NCBI GenBank assembly: GCA_900554595.1
Contig: USHZ01000058.1
Coordinates: forward strand, 1 to 10,631
Source of the DNA: an uncultured Collinsella sp.
GTDB lineage: Bacteria > Actinomycetota > Coriobacteriia > Coriobacteriales > Coriobacteriaceae
Length of the DNA stretch: 10,631 bases
Direction of reading: 5' to 3'
The notes below the pieces were generated by a model. It was not told the origin of the DNA, searched no databases, and saw nothing but the letters and a program-made list of their open reading frames with translations. The translations under genes and the position numbers were made by a program. Below are positions 1 to 6,265 of the stretch, piece by piece (within the stretch, counting starts at the first letter, position 1; each line of letters begins with the position of its first letter).

Positions 1-11
1 CCACGTTGCAC

Positions 12-40
12 TTTACCAAACAAGAGTATTCGTATATAAC
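12..40 (+). promoter_or_regulatory. Candidate sigma-70-type promoter for the M20 hydrolase gene
   Basis: TTTACC at 12-17 and TATAAC at 35-40 are separated by 17 bp, so transcription would start near 47 and give a leader of about 90 bases before the gene at 137. The -10 matches the consensus at five of six positions and the -35 at four of six. No other similarly good pair is seen before the gene. Confidence 0.45.
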
Positions 41-90
41 GTTTAAAAAATGCAGGGATATGCTAGAAACAAGGGTGCCACAATCCTGCG

Positions 91-106
91 TCACAATATT
101 GTGTGA
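91..106. promoter_or_regulatory. Palindrome in the leader of the M20 gene
   Basis: CACAATATTGTG at 92-103 is a perfect 12-bp palindrome. In a second register TCACA (91-95) pairs with TGTGA (102-106). It lies downstream of the candidate promoter and about 30 bp before the chosen start codon, where a repressor could block transcription. No known factor is recognised. Confidence 0.3.
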
Positions 107-136
107 ATGGATATGCCCCCCATGAAAGGAACCTTT

Positions 137-1324
137 ATGACCGAGCTCCAAGAACTTCGTCGCTATCGGCGCGACCTGCATCGCATTCCGGAGCTCGATT
201 TCGATCTTCCTCAAACCATCGCCTATATCGAGGGCGTGTTGGCGCCGCTCGCCTGCGAGGTGACCCATCCGTGTCCCAGCTGCGTCTGCGCTTTCTTCGA
301 TGCCGGCACGGGCGCCGCGCATGCCACGGCGATTCGCGCCGACATGGACGCCCTGCCCATCGCGGAGGCAACGGGCGCGGCCTTTGCCTCGACGCATCCC
401 GGTAAGATGCATGCGTGCGGTCACGACGGTCACATGGCCATGGTGCTTGCCGCCGCGACGTATGTCGATCGCACGATTCGTGAGCAGCCGGGTGCCATCA
501 AGCGCAACGTGCTCTTTGTGTTTCAGCCGGCCGAGGAAACGACCGGTGGCGCCAAGACGGTGTGTGAGAGCGGCGTATTCGAGCGCTACGGGGCGGATCG
601 CATCTTTGGCTTCCACGTATGGCCCGATTTGCCCGCCGGCACGTTGGCGAGCTGTTCCGGTCCGCTGCTGGCGCGTTCAAGTGAGACGCACATTCATATC
701 CATGGCACGAGCATCCATATCGCCAAGACCTACGGCGTTCCAGTCGAGGAATCGCATGATGCCGCGCTGGCAGCGGCCAAGTTCTTGGTTTCCGAGTGCG
801 AGCTCATGGACGAGTTGGGTGCCGACGAGCCCTGCATTGGTAAGTTCGGCTTGCTGCAGGCCGGCACCGTCTGCAATGCGGTGGCGGGGGAGGCCCATGT
901 GGCTGGCAGCCTGCGCGTGTTTACGGACGGTATGTTCGACCGTGCGCGCGAGGGCGTGCGCCGCGTGTTGGACGAGGCCTGCGCCGCAACAGGCTGCACG
1001 TACGACCTCGACTTTGCCGAGGGCTATCCGCCGGTCGATAACGACCCCGAGCTGTTCGCCCACATTGCGCCTGCCTTGTCCGAGCTGCAACTTGTGGACG
1101 AGCCACTGCTAATCGCCGAGGATTTCGCGTTCTATCAGCGTCATCTGCCGGGCGTGTTCTTCTTGCTGGGCACGGGCGTTCCTGTCGGGCAGGATAATCC
1201 GAGCGACGCCGAGGGCTGCCCCGCCTATGCTACGAGTGCCCTGCATACTGATACCATGCTCTTTGACGAGGAAATCCTGCTCAAGGGCCTCGATGTCTAC
1301 AAACGACTGCTTTTGCTTGACTAA
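137..1324 (+). CDS. M20 family metallo-amidohydrolase (N-acyl amino acid / peptide deacylase type)
   Basis: A 395-residue cytosolic enzyme of the M20 (M20D-like) amidohydrolase family, which hydrolyses N-acyl or N-acetyl amino acids such as hippurate, IAA-amino acids or N-acetyl-diaminopimelate. Visible family marks are HACGHDGH at about residues 92-99 (metal ligands Cys94 and His96), FQPAEET at 129-135 with the catalytic and ligand pair Glu133-Glu134, FHVWPDLPAGT around His160, AEDF at 327-330, and His370 near the C-terminus. The dimerisation-lid segment GTSIHIA keeps the His of the usual GxGGH stretch but not its glycines. I start at ATG 137 because AAAGGA at 125-130 is correctly spaced; the in-frame ATGs at 107, 113 and 122 lack a ribosome site. 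Length fits the family. Substrate cannot be read from sequence, and no pathway neighbour helps. Family assignment is firm. Confidence 0.9.
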   Translation: MTELQELRRYRRDLHRIPELDFDLPQTIAYIEGVLAPLACEVTHPCPSCVCAFFDAGTGAAHATAIRADMDALPIAEATGAAFASTHPGKMHACGHDGHMAMVLAAATYVDRTIREQPGAIKRNVLFVFQPAEETTGGAKTVCESGVFERYGADRIFGFHVWPDLPAGTLASCSGPLLARSSETHIHIHGTSIHIAKTYGVPVEESHDAALAAAKFLVSECELMDELGADEPCIGKFGLLQAGTVCNAVAGEAHVAGSLRVFTDGMFDRAREGVRRVLDEACAATGCTYDLDFAEGYPPVDNDPELFAHIAPALSELQLVDEPLLIAEDFAFYQRHLPGVFFLLGTGVPVGQDNPSDAEGCPAYATSALHTDTMLFDEEILLKGLDVYKRLLLLD

Positions 1325-1338
1325 GGCGTGAAGGACTA

Positions 1339-1375
1339 TTTGTTCTAGAAAACACGAACAAACGTACGATATAAT
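1339..1375. promoter_or_regulatory. Inverted repeat and SOS-box-like site abutting a TATAAT hexamer
   Basis: TTTGTTC (1339-1345) and GAACAAA (1356-1362) form a perfect 7-bp inverted repeat with a 10-base spacer. The right arm is also part of CGAACAAACGTACG (1355-1368), which differs by one base from the Gram-positive LexA box CGAACRNRYGTTYG. A consensus -10 TATAAT follows at 1370-1375, without an acceptable -35. It could be a second, regulated promoter for the HigA-like gene. The LexA reading is tentative. Confidence 0.35.
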
Positions 1376-1399
1376 AGAGATGTAAGTCTGTAGAAACGT

Positions 1400-1428
1400 T
1401 TGACGTTACTAACGTAAGGCGATACTAT
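1400..1428 (+). promoter_or_regulatory. Promoter with a 13-bp palindromic operator, HigA-like gene
   Basis: TTGACG at 1400-1405 and TACTAT at 1423-1428 are 17 bp apart, a good sigma-70-type pair, with transcription expected near 1435. A perfect palindrome, ACGTTA-C-TAACGT at 1403-1415, overlaps the -35 and the spacer. That is where a self-repressing HigA/Xre protein usually binds its own promoter, so autoregulation by the gene at 1489 is the simple reading. Binding itself is inferred. Confidence 0.6.
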
Positions 1429-1488
1429 GATTGCATCGTAATGAGCGCTATCGGGTCTGTTTTGAGTGGAGACAGGGGATGGCTTGGA

Positions 1489-1830
1489 ATGTCGAAATCG
1501 TCGATTATCGCAAGTGATGAGACTGCGTCCGATTTGCTGTCGCCGGTGACTCCTGGTGAGCTTCTCAAAGAGGAGTTTCTTGTTCCCATGGGCATTTCTC
1601 AATATCGCCTTGCGAAAGAGACCGGGATTCCGGCTCAGCGTATCGGGCAGATTGTCTTGGGAAAACGTCGCGTGACGGCCGACACCGACCTTCGCCTTTG
1701 CCGCTACTTTGGCCTGACGGATGGTTATTGGCTGCGCGCCCAGATAGCGTTTGATCTCGAGGCGGAGAAGAGGCGCATCGAACCGGAACTGGATAAGATC
1801 GTTCCTGTTCAGCAGGCCATCGCACTGTAG
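1489..1830 (+). CDS. HigA-family addiction-module antitoxin / Xre-type regulator, apparently orphan
   Basis: A 113-residue DNA-binding protein. Residues 21-90 follow the HigA pattern closely: TPGELLKEEFL, then the helix-turn-helix ISQYRLAKETGIPAQRIGQIVLGKRR (split here as ISQYRLAKETGI and PAQRIGQIVLGKRR), then VTADTDLRLCRYFG and the terminal YWLRAQIAFDLE stretch. HigA normally neutralises the mRNA-cleaving toxin HigB and represses their shared promoter. Here no HigB-sized frame precedes it: the gap from 1325 to 1488 is too short, and the following gene is a membrane protein. It may therefore be a free-standing regulator. ATG 1489 is chosen because AGGGGA (1474-1479) sits 9 bases upstream; a frame-compatible ATG at 1441 has no ribosome site. 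Family call firm, role uncertain. Confidence 0.85.
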   Translation: MSKSSIIASDETASDLLSPVTPGELLKEEFLVPMGISQYRLAKETGIPAQRIGQIVLGKRRVTADTDLRLCRYFGLTDGYWLRAQIAFDLEAEKRRIEPELDKIVPVQQAIAL

Positions 1831-1854
1831 TGCTCAAAGATGATGGGGGTGGCG

Positions 1855-2178
1855 ATGAGGCGACGCCGACAGTCTTCCGTATATAGTCCGGGTGGATGCG
1901 GGTGCGGTTTGCTACTGCTTCCGGTCATCGCTGTGAGCATTGGCGTGATGTTTGTGCTTGCCGGGTTGGCGGCAGCGGCACTCGTGTTGCTGATTGTGGC
2001 CATTGGCGTGACAATTTGGCTGTGCCGTTCTCGCGAGCAGCGTCGTGCCGATGGTAAGACCAATGTTGGATGGGTCATCTTCCTGATCATTGCGTACCCG
2101 CTGAGTGTCAGCTACCTGGTGTTCTTTGCCCTGTTGATGATCAGTGCCTTTACCGGGGAATCCGTTACGGTGGGTTGA
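1855..2178 (+). CDS. Small integral membrane protein of unknown function
   Basis: I do not recognise this protein. It has about 107 residues, beginning with a basic MRRRRQ stretch and a Gly/Cys-rich turn (GGCGCG). Two adjacent hydrophobic helices follow at about 18-36 and 37-57, then a charged loop (CRSREQRRADGK) and a third hydrophobic stretch at about 73-96. The positive-inside rule puts the N-terminus and the basic loop in the cytoplasm. ATG 1855 is preferred because GGGGG lies five bases before it. ATGs at 1840 and 1843 are in frame and cannot be excluded; neither has a good ribosome site. It begins 24 bases after the HigA-like gene and may be co-transcribed with it. Confidence 0.6.
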   Translation: MRRRRQSSVYSPGGCGCGLLLLPVIAVSIGVMFVLAGLAAAALVLLIVAIGVTIWLCRSREQRRADGKTNVGWVIFLIIAYPLSVSYLVFFALLMISAFTGESVTVG

Positions 2179-2283
2179 TACGCTGCCAGCAGACGGTCGT
2201 GCAAAGTGCGTTTGCTCGGCGTTTGGATAACTGCATTGGCCGTTTACCGCAACTTTAGCTCACAGCTAATGAATTCAAGTCCA

Positions 2284-2337
2284 ATCCTTCCTACGATGTG
2301 CTGTGTGCCGGCGCGGTAGCCGGATCGTAGGAAGGAT
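2284..2337 (+). promoter_or_regulatory. Long hairpin burying the ribosome binding site of the lipoprotein gene
   Basis: ATCCTTCCTACGAT (2284-2297) and ATCGTAGGAAGGAT (2324-2337) are perfect 14-bp inverted copies. Inside the 26-base spacer, CCGGC (2308-2312) pairs with GCCGG (2319-2323), which stacks directly on the outer right arm. The right arm contains GGAAGGA (2330-2336), the only Shine-Dalgarno sequence for the start at 2343. In RNA the left arm would mask it. This suggests translation control by unfolding (temperature, ligand, protein or trans-RNA); alternatively the repeat is a DNA operator. The repeat is directly seen; the mechanism is inferred. A smaller repeat, TTAGCT-CAC-AGCTAA, lies just upstream at 2255-2269. 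Confidence 0.65.
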
Positions 2338-2342
2338 GCATG

Positions 2343-2885
2343 ATGAATAAGCTCGAAAACGAAGTGCTGCTGAGCCGTCGCGCTGCACTTGGCGCATTCG
2401 CCACCGTCGCCTTGGGGACTGCCAGTCTTCTTGCCGGTTGTGGTAGCGATAAAGCGACCGTCACCGAGGACGCCGACGATGGTGACAAGAAGGAAGAGAC
2501 GAAGAAGGAAGAGCAGCCTACGACTGACCTGGCTGTTGGTGCGACGGTGACCACGGCTGCCGGTCTTTCCGTCGTTGTCGATTCCGTCCAGCCCGGCCTC
2601 ACAAATTTTGACGGTTCTACCATGACGGGCATTCACGTCACGTACGTCAACAACGGCGATGAGGGCGCAGATTACAATATCTACGACTGGAAGGGCGAGG
2701 ACGCCAACGGTGCTCAGCAGAACCAGGGTTATTACAGCGAGGGCTCCGATGAGCTGCAGTCTGGCACCCTTGCCGCTGGTGGCTCCGTGGCGGGCAATAT
2801 CTACTTTGATGGTGACATCAAGAAGGCTCTCTATTTTGCCAACGTGTTTGATAAGTCTGCCGCCGCAAGCTGGGTGCTGGCCTAA
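2343..2885 (+). CDS. Secreted lipoprotein with a DUF4352-like domain
   Basis: A 180-residue exported lipoprotein. Residues 1-33 form a signal peptide with the twin-arginine-like SRRAALG (Ser11-Arg12-Arg13), a hydrophobic stretch, and a lipobox LLAGC with Cys33 as the lipidated residue, so export by Tat and anchoring on the outer face of the membrane are likely. An acidic and lysine-rich linker (about 38-58) leads to a beta-rich domain (about 63-165) with the order typical of DUF4352/immunoglobulin-like lipoproteins: SVVVDSVQPG, a central IHVTYVNNGD strand, then the GNIYFDG strand. Function is unknown. It is 39 bases upstream of the HTH gene and followed by the kinase, which hints at a sensing role, but nothing proves this. 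Start ATG 2343 gives a better ribosome-site spacing than ATG 2340. Confidence 0.85.
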   Translation: MNKLENEVLLSRRAALGAFATVALGTASLLAGCGSDKATVTEDADDGDKKEETKKEEQPTTDLAVGATVTTAAGLSVVVDSVQPGLTNFDGSTMTGIHVTYVNNGDEGADYNIYDWKGEDANGAQQNQGYYSEGSDELQSGTLAAGGSVAGNIYFDGDIKKALYFANVFDKSAAASWVLA

Positions 2886-2924
2886 CATGTCGCTACCGTT
2901 GCGCCGTATGGGAGGTGAGGTCGT

Positions 2925-3347
2925 ATGCCCGATAAAAAGCTGACTGACGAGTTACTCAATGAGCTTCTCGACGCGCCAAACATCGATGGATATATCAAAG
3001 AACACGACTTTGCCGCCCCGTCGCTTTCGGACTACCTTAAGCAGCTGCTGCAGGAAAAGGGCTTAGAGCGCTCGCGCGTGGTGCGGATGGCCGACCTCAA
3101 TGAGACCTTTGGTTATCTGATTTTTACCGGTGCACGCCACCCAAGCCGTAATAAGGTGCTGCAGATTGCCTTTGCGATGGCGTTGACGCTCAAGGAGACC
3201 AACCGCGCTCTGACGGCTGCCGGGGTAAGCGTCCTCAACTGTAAGGACCGTCGCGATGCGATTGTCATCTTTTGTATTGATCGCGGCTGCAGCCTGCAAA
3301 AGGTCAACGAGGAACTGTATCGCTTTGGCGAGGAGACGGTGAGTTAG
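2925..3347 (+). CDS. Helix-turn-helix protein paired with a Ser/Thr kinase
   Basis: A 140-residue soluble protein with an excellent ribosome site (GGAGGTGAGG at 2911-2920). Residues about 33-100 resemble an Xre/lambda-repressor fold: SLSDYLKQLLQEKGL, then RSRVVRMADLNETFGYLIF, then HPSRNKVLQIAFAMALTLKETNRALTAAG (two helices). The C-terminal part, RRDAIVIFCIDRGCSLQKVNEELYRFGE, has the form of a short family that I recall sitting next to Hanks-type kinases in Clostridia and Coriobacteria. The DNA-recognition helix is not strongly basic, so it may bind a protein rather than DNA. Its position between a lipoprotein and a kinase suggests it is a partner, substrate or regulator of the kinase. That link is inference from gene order. 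Confidence 0.8.
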   Translation: MPDKKLTDELLNELLDAPNIDGYIKEHDFAAPSLSDYLKQLLQEKGLERSRVVRMADLNETFGYLIFTGARHPSRNKVLQIAFAMALTLKETNRALTAAGVSVLNCKDRRDAIVIFCIDRGCSLQKVNEELYRFGEETVS

Positions 3348-3394
3348 CGGCCGATGGCTGAGTTGGCTGTTACCAAAACAACTATGCGAACGAA

Positions 3395-3437
3395 CAGGGC
3401 GTGGATGCCATGGGGTGTCCGCGCCCTGCGCTATGAT
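3395..3437 (+). promoter_or_regulatory. GC-rich hairpin next to a TATGAT box before the kinase gene
   Basis: CAGGGCGTGGA (3395-3405) pairs with TCCGCGCCCTG (3418-3428) over 11 positions with one G-U wobble and a 12-base loop. After three bases comes TATGAT (3432-3437), a strong -10 hexamer. The kinase start ATG 3445 lies 7 bases beyond it, exactly where transcription would begin, so a leaderless mRNA is possible. No -35 hexamer is recognised. There is no U-run, so a terminator is unlikely. Confidence 0.5.
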
Positions 3438-3444
3438 GGACGCC

Positions 3445-4845
3445 ATGGATACTCAGAGCCCAACATATTCCGATGACGAGCTGACTGCTTCACTTGTCGA
3501 GCATTTGGCGTCGCTCGACCGCGATGACAGCTATCGTATGGAGCGCGTGCTCAAGCTCTCGGATGTCGAGACGACCGAACTCGTCTATTTTGAGGGCTCT
3601 GGCGGCGGGTCTCTCGGCCCCTTTGTCCGCAAGCGCATCGATGCTTCGGTGCAGATTGGTGGAGCATATGAGCGCCTGTTTGCGGCCCAGCGCGCCGGTC
3701 GTCGTTTTGAGCACTTGCCTCGAATCGTCGATTGCCGCCGTGTGGGCGACGAGCTTGACGTGGTGATGGAGTATGTCGAAGGCGAGACGCTCGAGGCGTT
3801 GGTGGGACGCTTGGGGGCGACGCCCGATTATGCCCGCGAGCTGTATCCCGTTCTGTGTGAAGCGGTGGGCGAGCTGCATGCTGGTTTTGCAGCTGCGGGG
3901 GAGCCGGGGGTACCGGTAATCCACCGCGACCTTAAACCCTCGAACATCATCGTATCGGGCGTGAGGTATGCGCCCGATGCCGGCATGACCTTTTCCTCGT
4001 TGGTGATTATTGATTTGGGGATCGCGCGTGTCTGGCGTGACGGCGCCGACGCCGACACCGTCAAGTTTGGCACGCGTTCCTATGCGCCGCCCGAGCAGTT
4101 TGGGTTTGGACAGACGAGCGTCCGCAGCGATATTTACGCACTTGGCGCACTGCTGTTCTTTTGCCTGACGGGAACTGACCCCAAACCGGGGCGGGACATA
4201 TGTGAGCAATGCGAGACGCACGGTATGCCAACTCCGCTTGCCGATGCGGTTTGCATGGCGATGGCGCTCGATCCGGCTAAGCGCTTTGCGAGCGCAAGGG
4301 CGCTGGGGCATGCTGCGCGTGCGGCGTATGAGCTATGTCTCCCTGCACCGTCGCCCGCGACCTTTTCTGCTGTCAGTGTGCCCCGGGTCGTGGCGTCGCA
4401 GGTGCAGCGGGTACAGCAGCCGGTTGCCCTCACGCTTCCGGCTTCTGCAAACCGGCGTTCGATCGTCTCCCCCGTGACGTCCAAATGCGCGCGTCTGCTC
4501 TCGCGTATCCCCGAGCCCGTGGGGCGCATATGGAATGGGTGCGTCTATGCGACAACGTTGTTGCTGCTGATGGGCAGCCATTTTGCGGTATTTACGCCGA
4601 CGGGCGAAAATCGAAACTATCCAACGTGGTTTTTGGCACTTGAGTATTTCTTTATGGTCGATGGCCTGGTGCTGCTCATTACATTCGGAATGCTCGACCG
4701 GCGTAGGCTTCGACGTCGTTTTCCCGTACTCGATCGGTATCGGGGGAGTGCTTTTGCCGAACTATGGTTCAAGGCGCTCGGGATTATGTTTGCCGTCATG
4801 TGTGTCGTCGTTGTTATCGGCAACGCGACGGGCGTCGTCTCCTAG
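3445..4845 (+). CDS. Membrane-anchored Hanks-type Ser/Thr protein kinase
   Basis: A 466-residue protein. The kinase domain spans about 45-295: a loose Gly-rich loop GSGGGSLG (51-58), Lys63 as likely ATP lysine, Glu76 in the C-helix, HRDLKPSN with catalytic Asp162, DLG (190-192) replacing DFG, an activation segment ending in GTRSYAPPEQFG, and RSDIYALGALLFFCLTG. All residues needed for catalysis appear present. A linker of about 70 residues follows, then three hydrophobic segments (about 366-384, 398-416 and 443-461) that anchor it in the membrane. There are no PASTA repeats, so it is not a PknB-type muropeptide sensor. The start is uncertain: ATG 3445 fits a leaderless transcript from TATGAT; ATG 3433, ATG 3436 and GTG 3415 are in frame. 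The HTH gene lies just upstream. The transcript ends at the hairpin starting at 4855. Confidence 0.9.
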   Translation: MDTQSPTYSDDELTASLVEHLASLDRDDSYRMERVLKLSDVETTELVYFEGSGGGSLGPFVRKRIDASVQIGGAYERLFAAQRAGRRFEHLPRIVDCRRVGDELDVVMEYVEGETLEALVGRLGATPDYARELYPVLCEAVGELHAGFAAAGEPGVPVIHRDLKPSNIIVSGVRYAPDAGMTFSSLVIIDLGIARVWRDGADADTVKFGTRSYAPPEQFGFGQTSVRSDIYALGALLFFCLTGTDPKPGRDICEQCETHGMPTPLADAVCMAMALDPAKRFASARALGHAARAAYELCLPAPSPATFSAVSVPRVVASQVQRVQQPVALTLPASANRRSIVSPVTSKCARLLSRIPEPVGRIWNGCVYATTLLLLMGSHFAVFTPTGENRNYPTWFLALEYFFMVDGLVLLITFGMLDRRRLRRRFPVLDRYRGSAFAELWFKALGIMFAVMCVVVVIGNATGVVS

Positions 4846-4854
4846 ATATACGAA

Positions 4855-4878
4855 AAAGGGCCCCGTTTGGGGCCCTTT
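4855..4878. terminator. Bidirectional intrinsic terminator between kinase and wall hydrolase
   Basis: AAAGGGCCCC (4855-4864), loop GTTT, and GGGGCCCTTT (4869-4878) form a perfect 10-bp stem. It sits between the two convergent genes. Read on the - strand, the stem runs into five T residues; read on the + strand it gives three, so it should stop transcription better for the - strand gene. Confidence 0.9.
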
Positions 4879-4897
4879 GCAGTTGAGGCTTGCGAGC

Positions 4898-6031
4898 CTA
4901 AATGCGGTTCATCTGGGAAGCGACCTTGTTGTACCAGTCCTGCCACGTGGGCGGGCAGTACTTTTTGGCAGCTGCCGGGGTAAGGGTGGAGCCGTAGTTG
5001 GCGCCCAGATAGGCAACGTGAGCGGAGATGCCCTCGCTCCAGCTGCCAAAGCTACGCCAACCACCGCCGCGGGCACTCCAGCCCCAGGCGTTATAGGAGC
5101 CGGCGCAATAGAGGCCCTTGCTGCTCTCGATGCAGGCGATGGCGGGGGACCAACGGGGATCGACGCCGGTATTCCAGGCGGCGACGGCAAAGTTATAGCC
5201 CTGGCCTGCCATGGGGGAACCGGCGAGGTAGTTGTCGATGCGGTTCGTCCACTCGTTAATGAACGAGTCGTAATCGGAATTGCCGCTGTTGGAGTTGTTC
5301 ACCGTGGTGTCGATGGTGGTGTTGGAGTTGGTGGCCTGACTGTTGGAGTTATTGCCACTCACGCCGGTACCCGAGATCTTCTCGGCGGCAGCGGCTTTGT
5401 CGGCCTCGAGCTTAGCCAGTTCGGCGGCATTTTCCTGCTCAGCCTTTGCCTGCGCCTCGCTGCGGAGCTGCTGTGCCTGGGCCAGCGCGTCCTCGGCATT
5501 CTTTTGCTCGCCCTCGAGCTGAGATTTGGCCTGATGGAGCTCGGTTTTGTTTTGCTCGAGCTCGGTTTGCATCTTGTTAAGCTCTTCGATCTCGTCGACG
5601 CTCGAGCTCGTAATCTGGTTGGTGTATTTGCAGGTGGTGATAAAGTCACCCAAGCTCTGCGTGTTCACCAGGAAGCTCACGATGGGGCTGGTGCCCTTCT
5701 GGTACTTATACAGATCGCGCATGGCGGAGCTTGCCTTGGCCTGCTGCTCGGGTAGCTCGGCCTCAATCTTATCGATGTTCGCCTCATTGGAGTCGATCTG
5801 CTTTTGCAGATCCTCGAGCTTGGTTCGGGCGTCGTTGTAGGCGCTCGTGGCGTCCTCGATTTTTTTCTGGGCGGTGGAAAGCTGATCCTGCGTTGCCTGC
5901 GAGGCGGCATAGGCCGCGACGGGGGAGAGCATCGGCGTGGCCGTCAGCGCGACGGCGAGCGCGGCGCTCGTGATGATACGAGCCGGCTTCGACGCGATGA
6001 GCGCTGCGGTGCGATGATTCGAATGCTGCAT
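4898..6031 (-). CDS. Secreted coiled-coil peptidoglycan hydrolase with lysozyme-like C-terminal domain
   Basis: A 377-residue exported protein. A Sec signal peptide covers about 1-42, with likely cleavage after AYA. Two coiled-coil blocks (about 44-112 and 145-220), broken by TSPIVSFLVNTQSLGDFITTC, match the PcsB/CwlO regulatory arm that FtsEX-type complexes act on. A Ser/Asn/Thr linker follows (about 221-253). The C-terminal domain (254-377) contains AWNTGVDPRWSPAIACIESSKG with Glu302 as probable catalytic acid, NAWGW, SWSEGISAHVAYL and TPAAAKKYCPPTWQDWY, the look of a transglycosylase or glucosaminidase, instead of the usual CHAP or NlpC/P60 domain. Start ATG 6031 is chosen for its GAGGG ribosome site; a TTG five codons upstream is unlikely. 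The exact bond cut is not certain. Confidence 0.85.
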   Translation of the reverse strand: MQHSNHRTAALIASKPARIITSAALAVALTATPMLSPVAAYAASQATQDQLSTAQKKIEDATSAYNDARTKLEDLQKQIDSNEANIDKIEAELPEQQAKASSAMRDLYKYQKGTSPIVSFLVNTQSLGDFITTCKYTNQITSSSVDEIEELNKMQTELEQNKTELHQAKSQLEGEQKNAEDALAQAQQLRSEAQAKAEQENAAELAKLEADKAAAAEKISGTGVSGNNSNSQATNSNTTIDTTVNNSNSGNSDYDSFINEWTNRIDNYLAGSPMAGQGYNFAVAAWNTGVDPRWSPAIACIESSKGLYCAGSYNAWGWSARGGGWRSFGSWSEGISAHVAYLGANYGSTLTPAAAKKYCPPTWQDWYNKVASQMNRI

Positions 6032-6062
6032 CCAGTCCCTCTGCAATCAATCGTAGGTTATT

Positions 6063-6094
6063 GGTCGAGCTGTATTCTACTACTGCTTTCGACC
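6063..6094 (-). promoter_or_regulatory. Promoter of the wall hydrolase flanked by an inverted repeat
   Basis: On the - strand TAGAAT (6079-6074) is a good -10 box about 43 bases upstream of the start codon. GGTCGA (6063-6068) and TCGACC (6089-6094) are perfect inverted copies that straddle it with a 20-base spacer. The -35 region is poor (TTCAAG at a 19-bp spacing), which fits activated or MerR-like control, with the larger dyad just upstream. Confidence 0.4.
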
Positions 6095-6138
6095 TCAACT
6101 TGAACCTTAAAGGTTCTAAAGGGTCAAGTTGAACTTGA
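6095..6138. repeat. Cluster of nested inverted repeats built on TCAACTTGA
   Basis: TCAACTTGA (6095-6103) and its exact reverse complement TCAAGTTGA (6124-6132) enclose further pairing, CCTT with AAGG, giving a dyad of about 38 bp with one mismatch in the first 14 positions. Two smaller perfect repeats overlap it: GAACCTT-A-AAGGTTC (6102-6116) and TCAAGTT-G-AACTTGA (6124-6138). A further degenerate copy, TTCAACTTTAAC, lies at 6189-6200. The cluster sits just upstream of the hydrolase promoter and is probably a multi-site operator. Confidence 0.6.
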
Positions 6139-6265
6139 GGCTTTGGCTTTGACCTGCGGGAATGGTGAATTGTTGAGAAACCATAGAGTTCAACTTTAAC
6201 GTTACGGCACCCTGTTGCAACGGGATTCTTGGCTGTAAAAGCTATCTCAACGTGGGGTTTTGCAA

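Noticed and set aside
91..106. CRP-type site before the M20 gene
   Set aside because: The half-sites are in the reverse order (TCACA-N6-TGTGA in place of TGTGA-N6-TCACA), so it is reported only as an unassigned palindrome.
1325..1488. Possible HigB toxin gene upstream of the HigA-like gene
   Set aside because: The gap is 164 bases, shorter than a usual toxin gene of about 270 bases, and holds promoters and repeats. No toxin-like peptide is seen in any frame.
3395..3428. Intrinsic terminator ending the lipoprotein-HTH transcript
   Set aside because: The stem is strong but is followed by CGCTATGATGG, with no T-run, so it fails as a standard intrinsic terminator.
4583..5755. A 390-residue + strand open frame across the kinase end and the wall hydrolase
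   Set aside because: It runs through the intrinsic terminator at 4855-4878 and lies antisense to a clear secreted hydrolase. The composition is Gly/Val/Leu-rich without domains.
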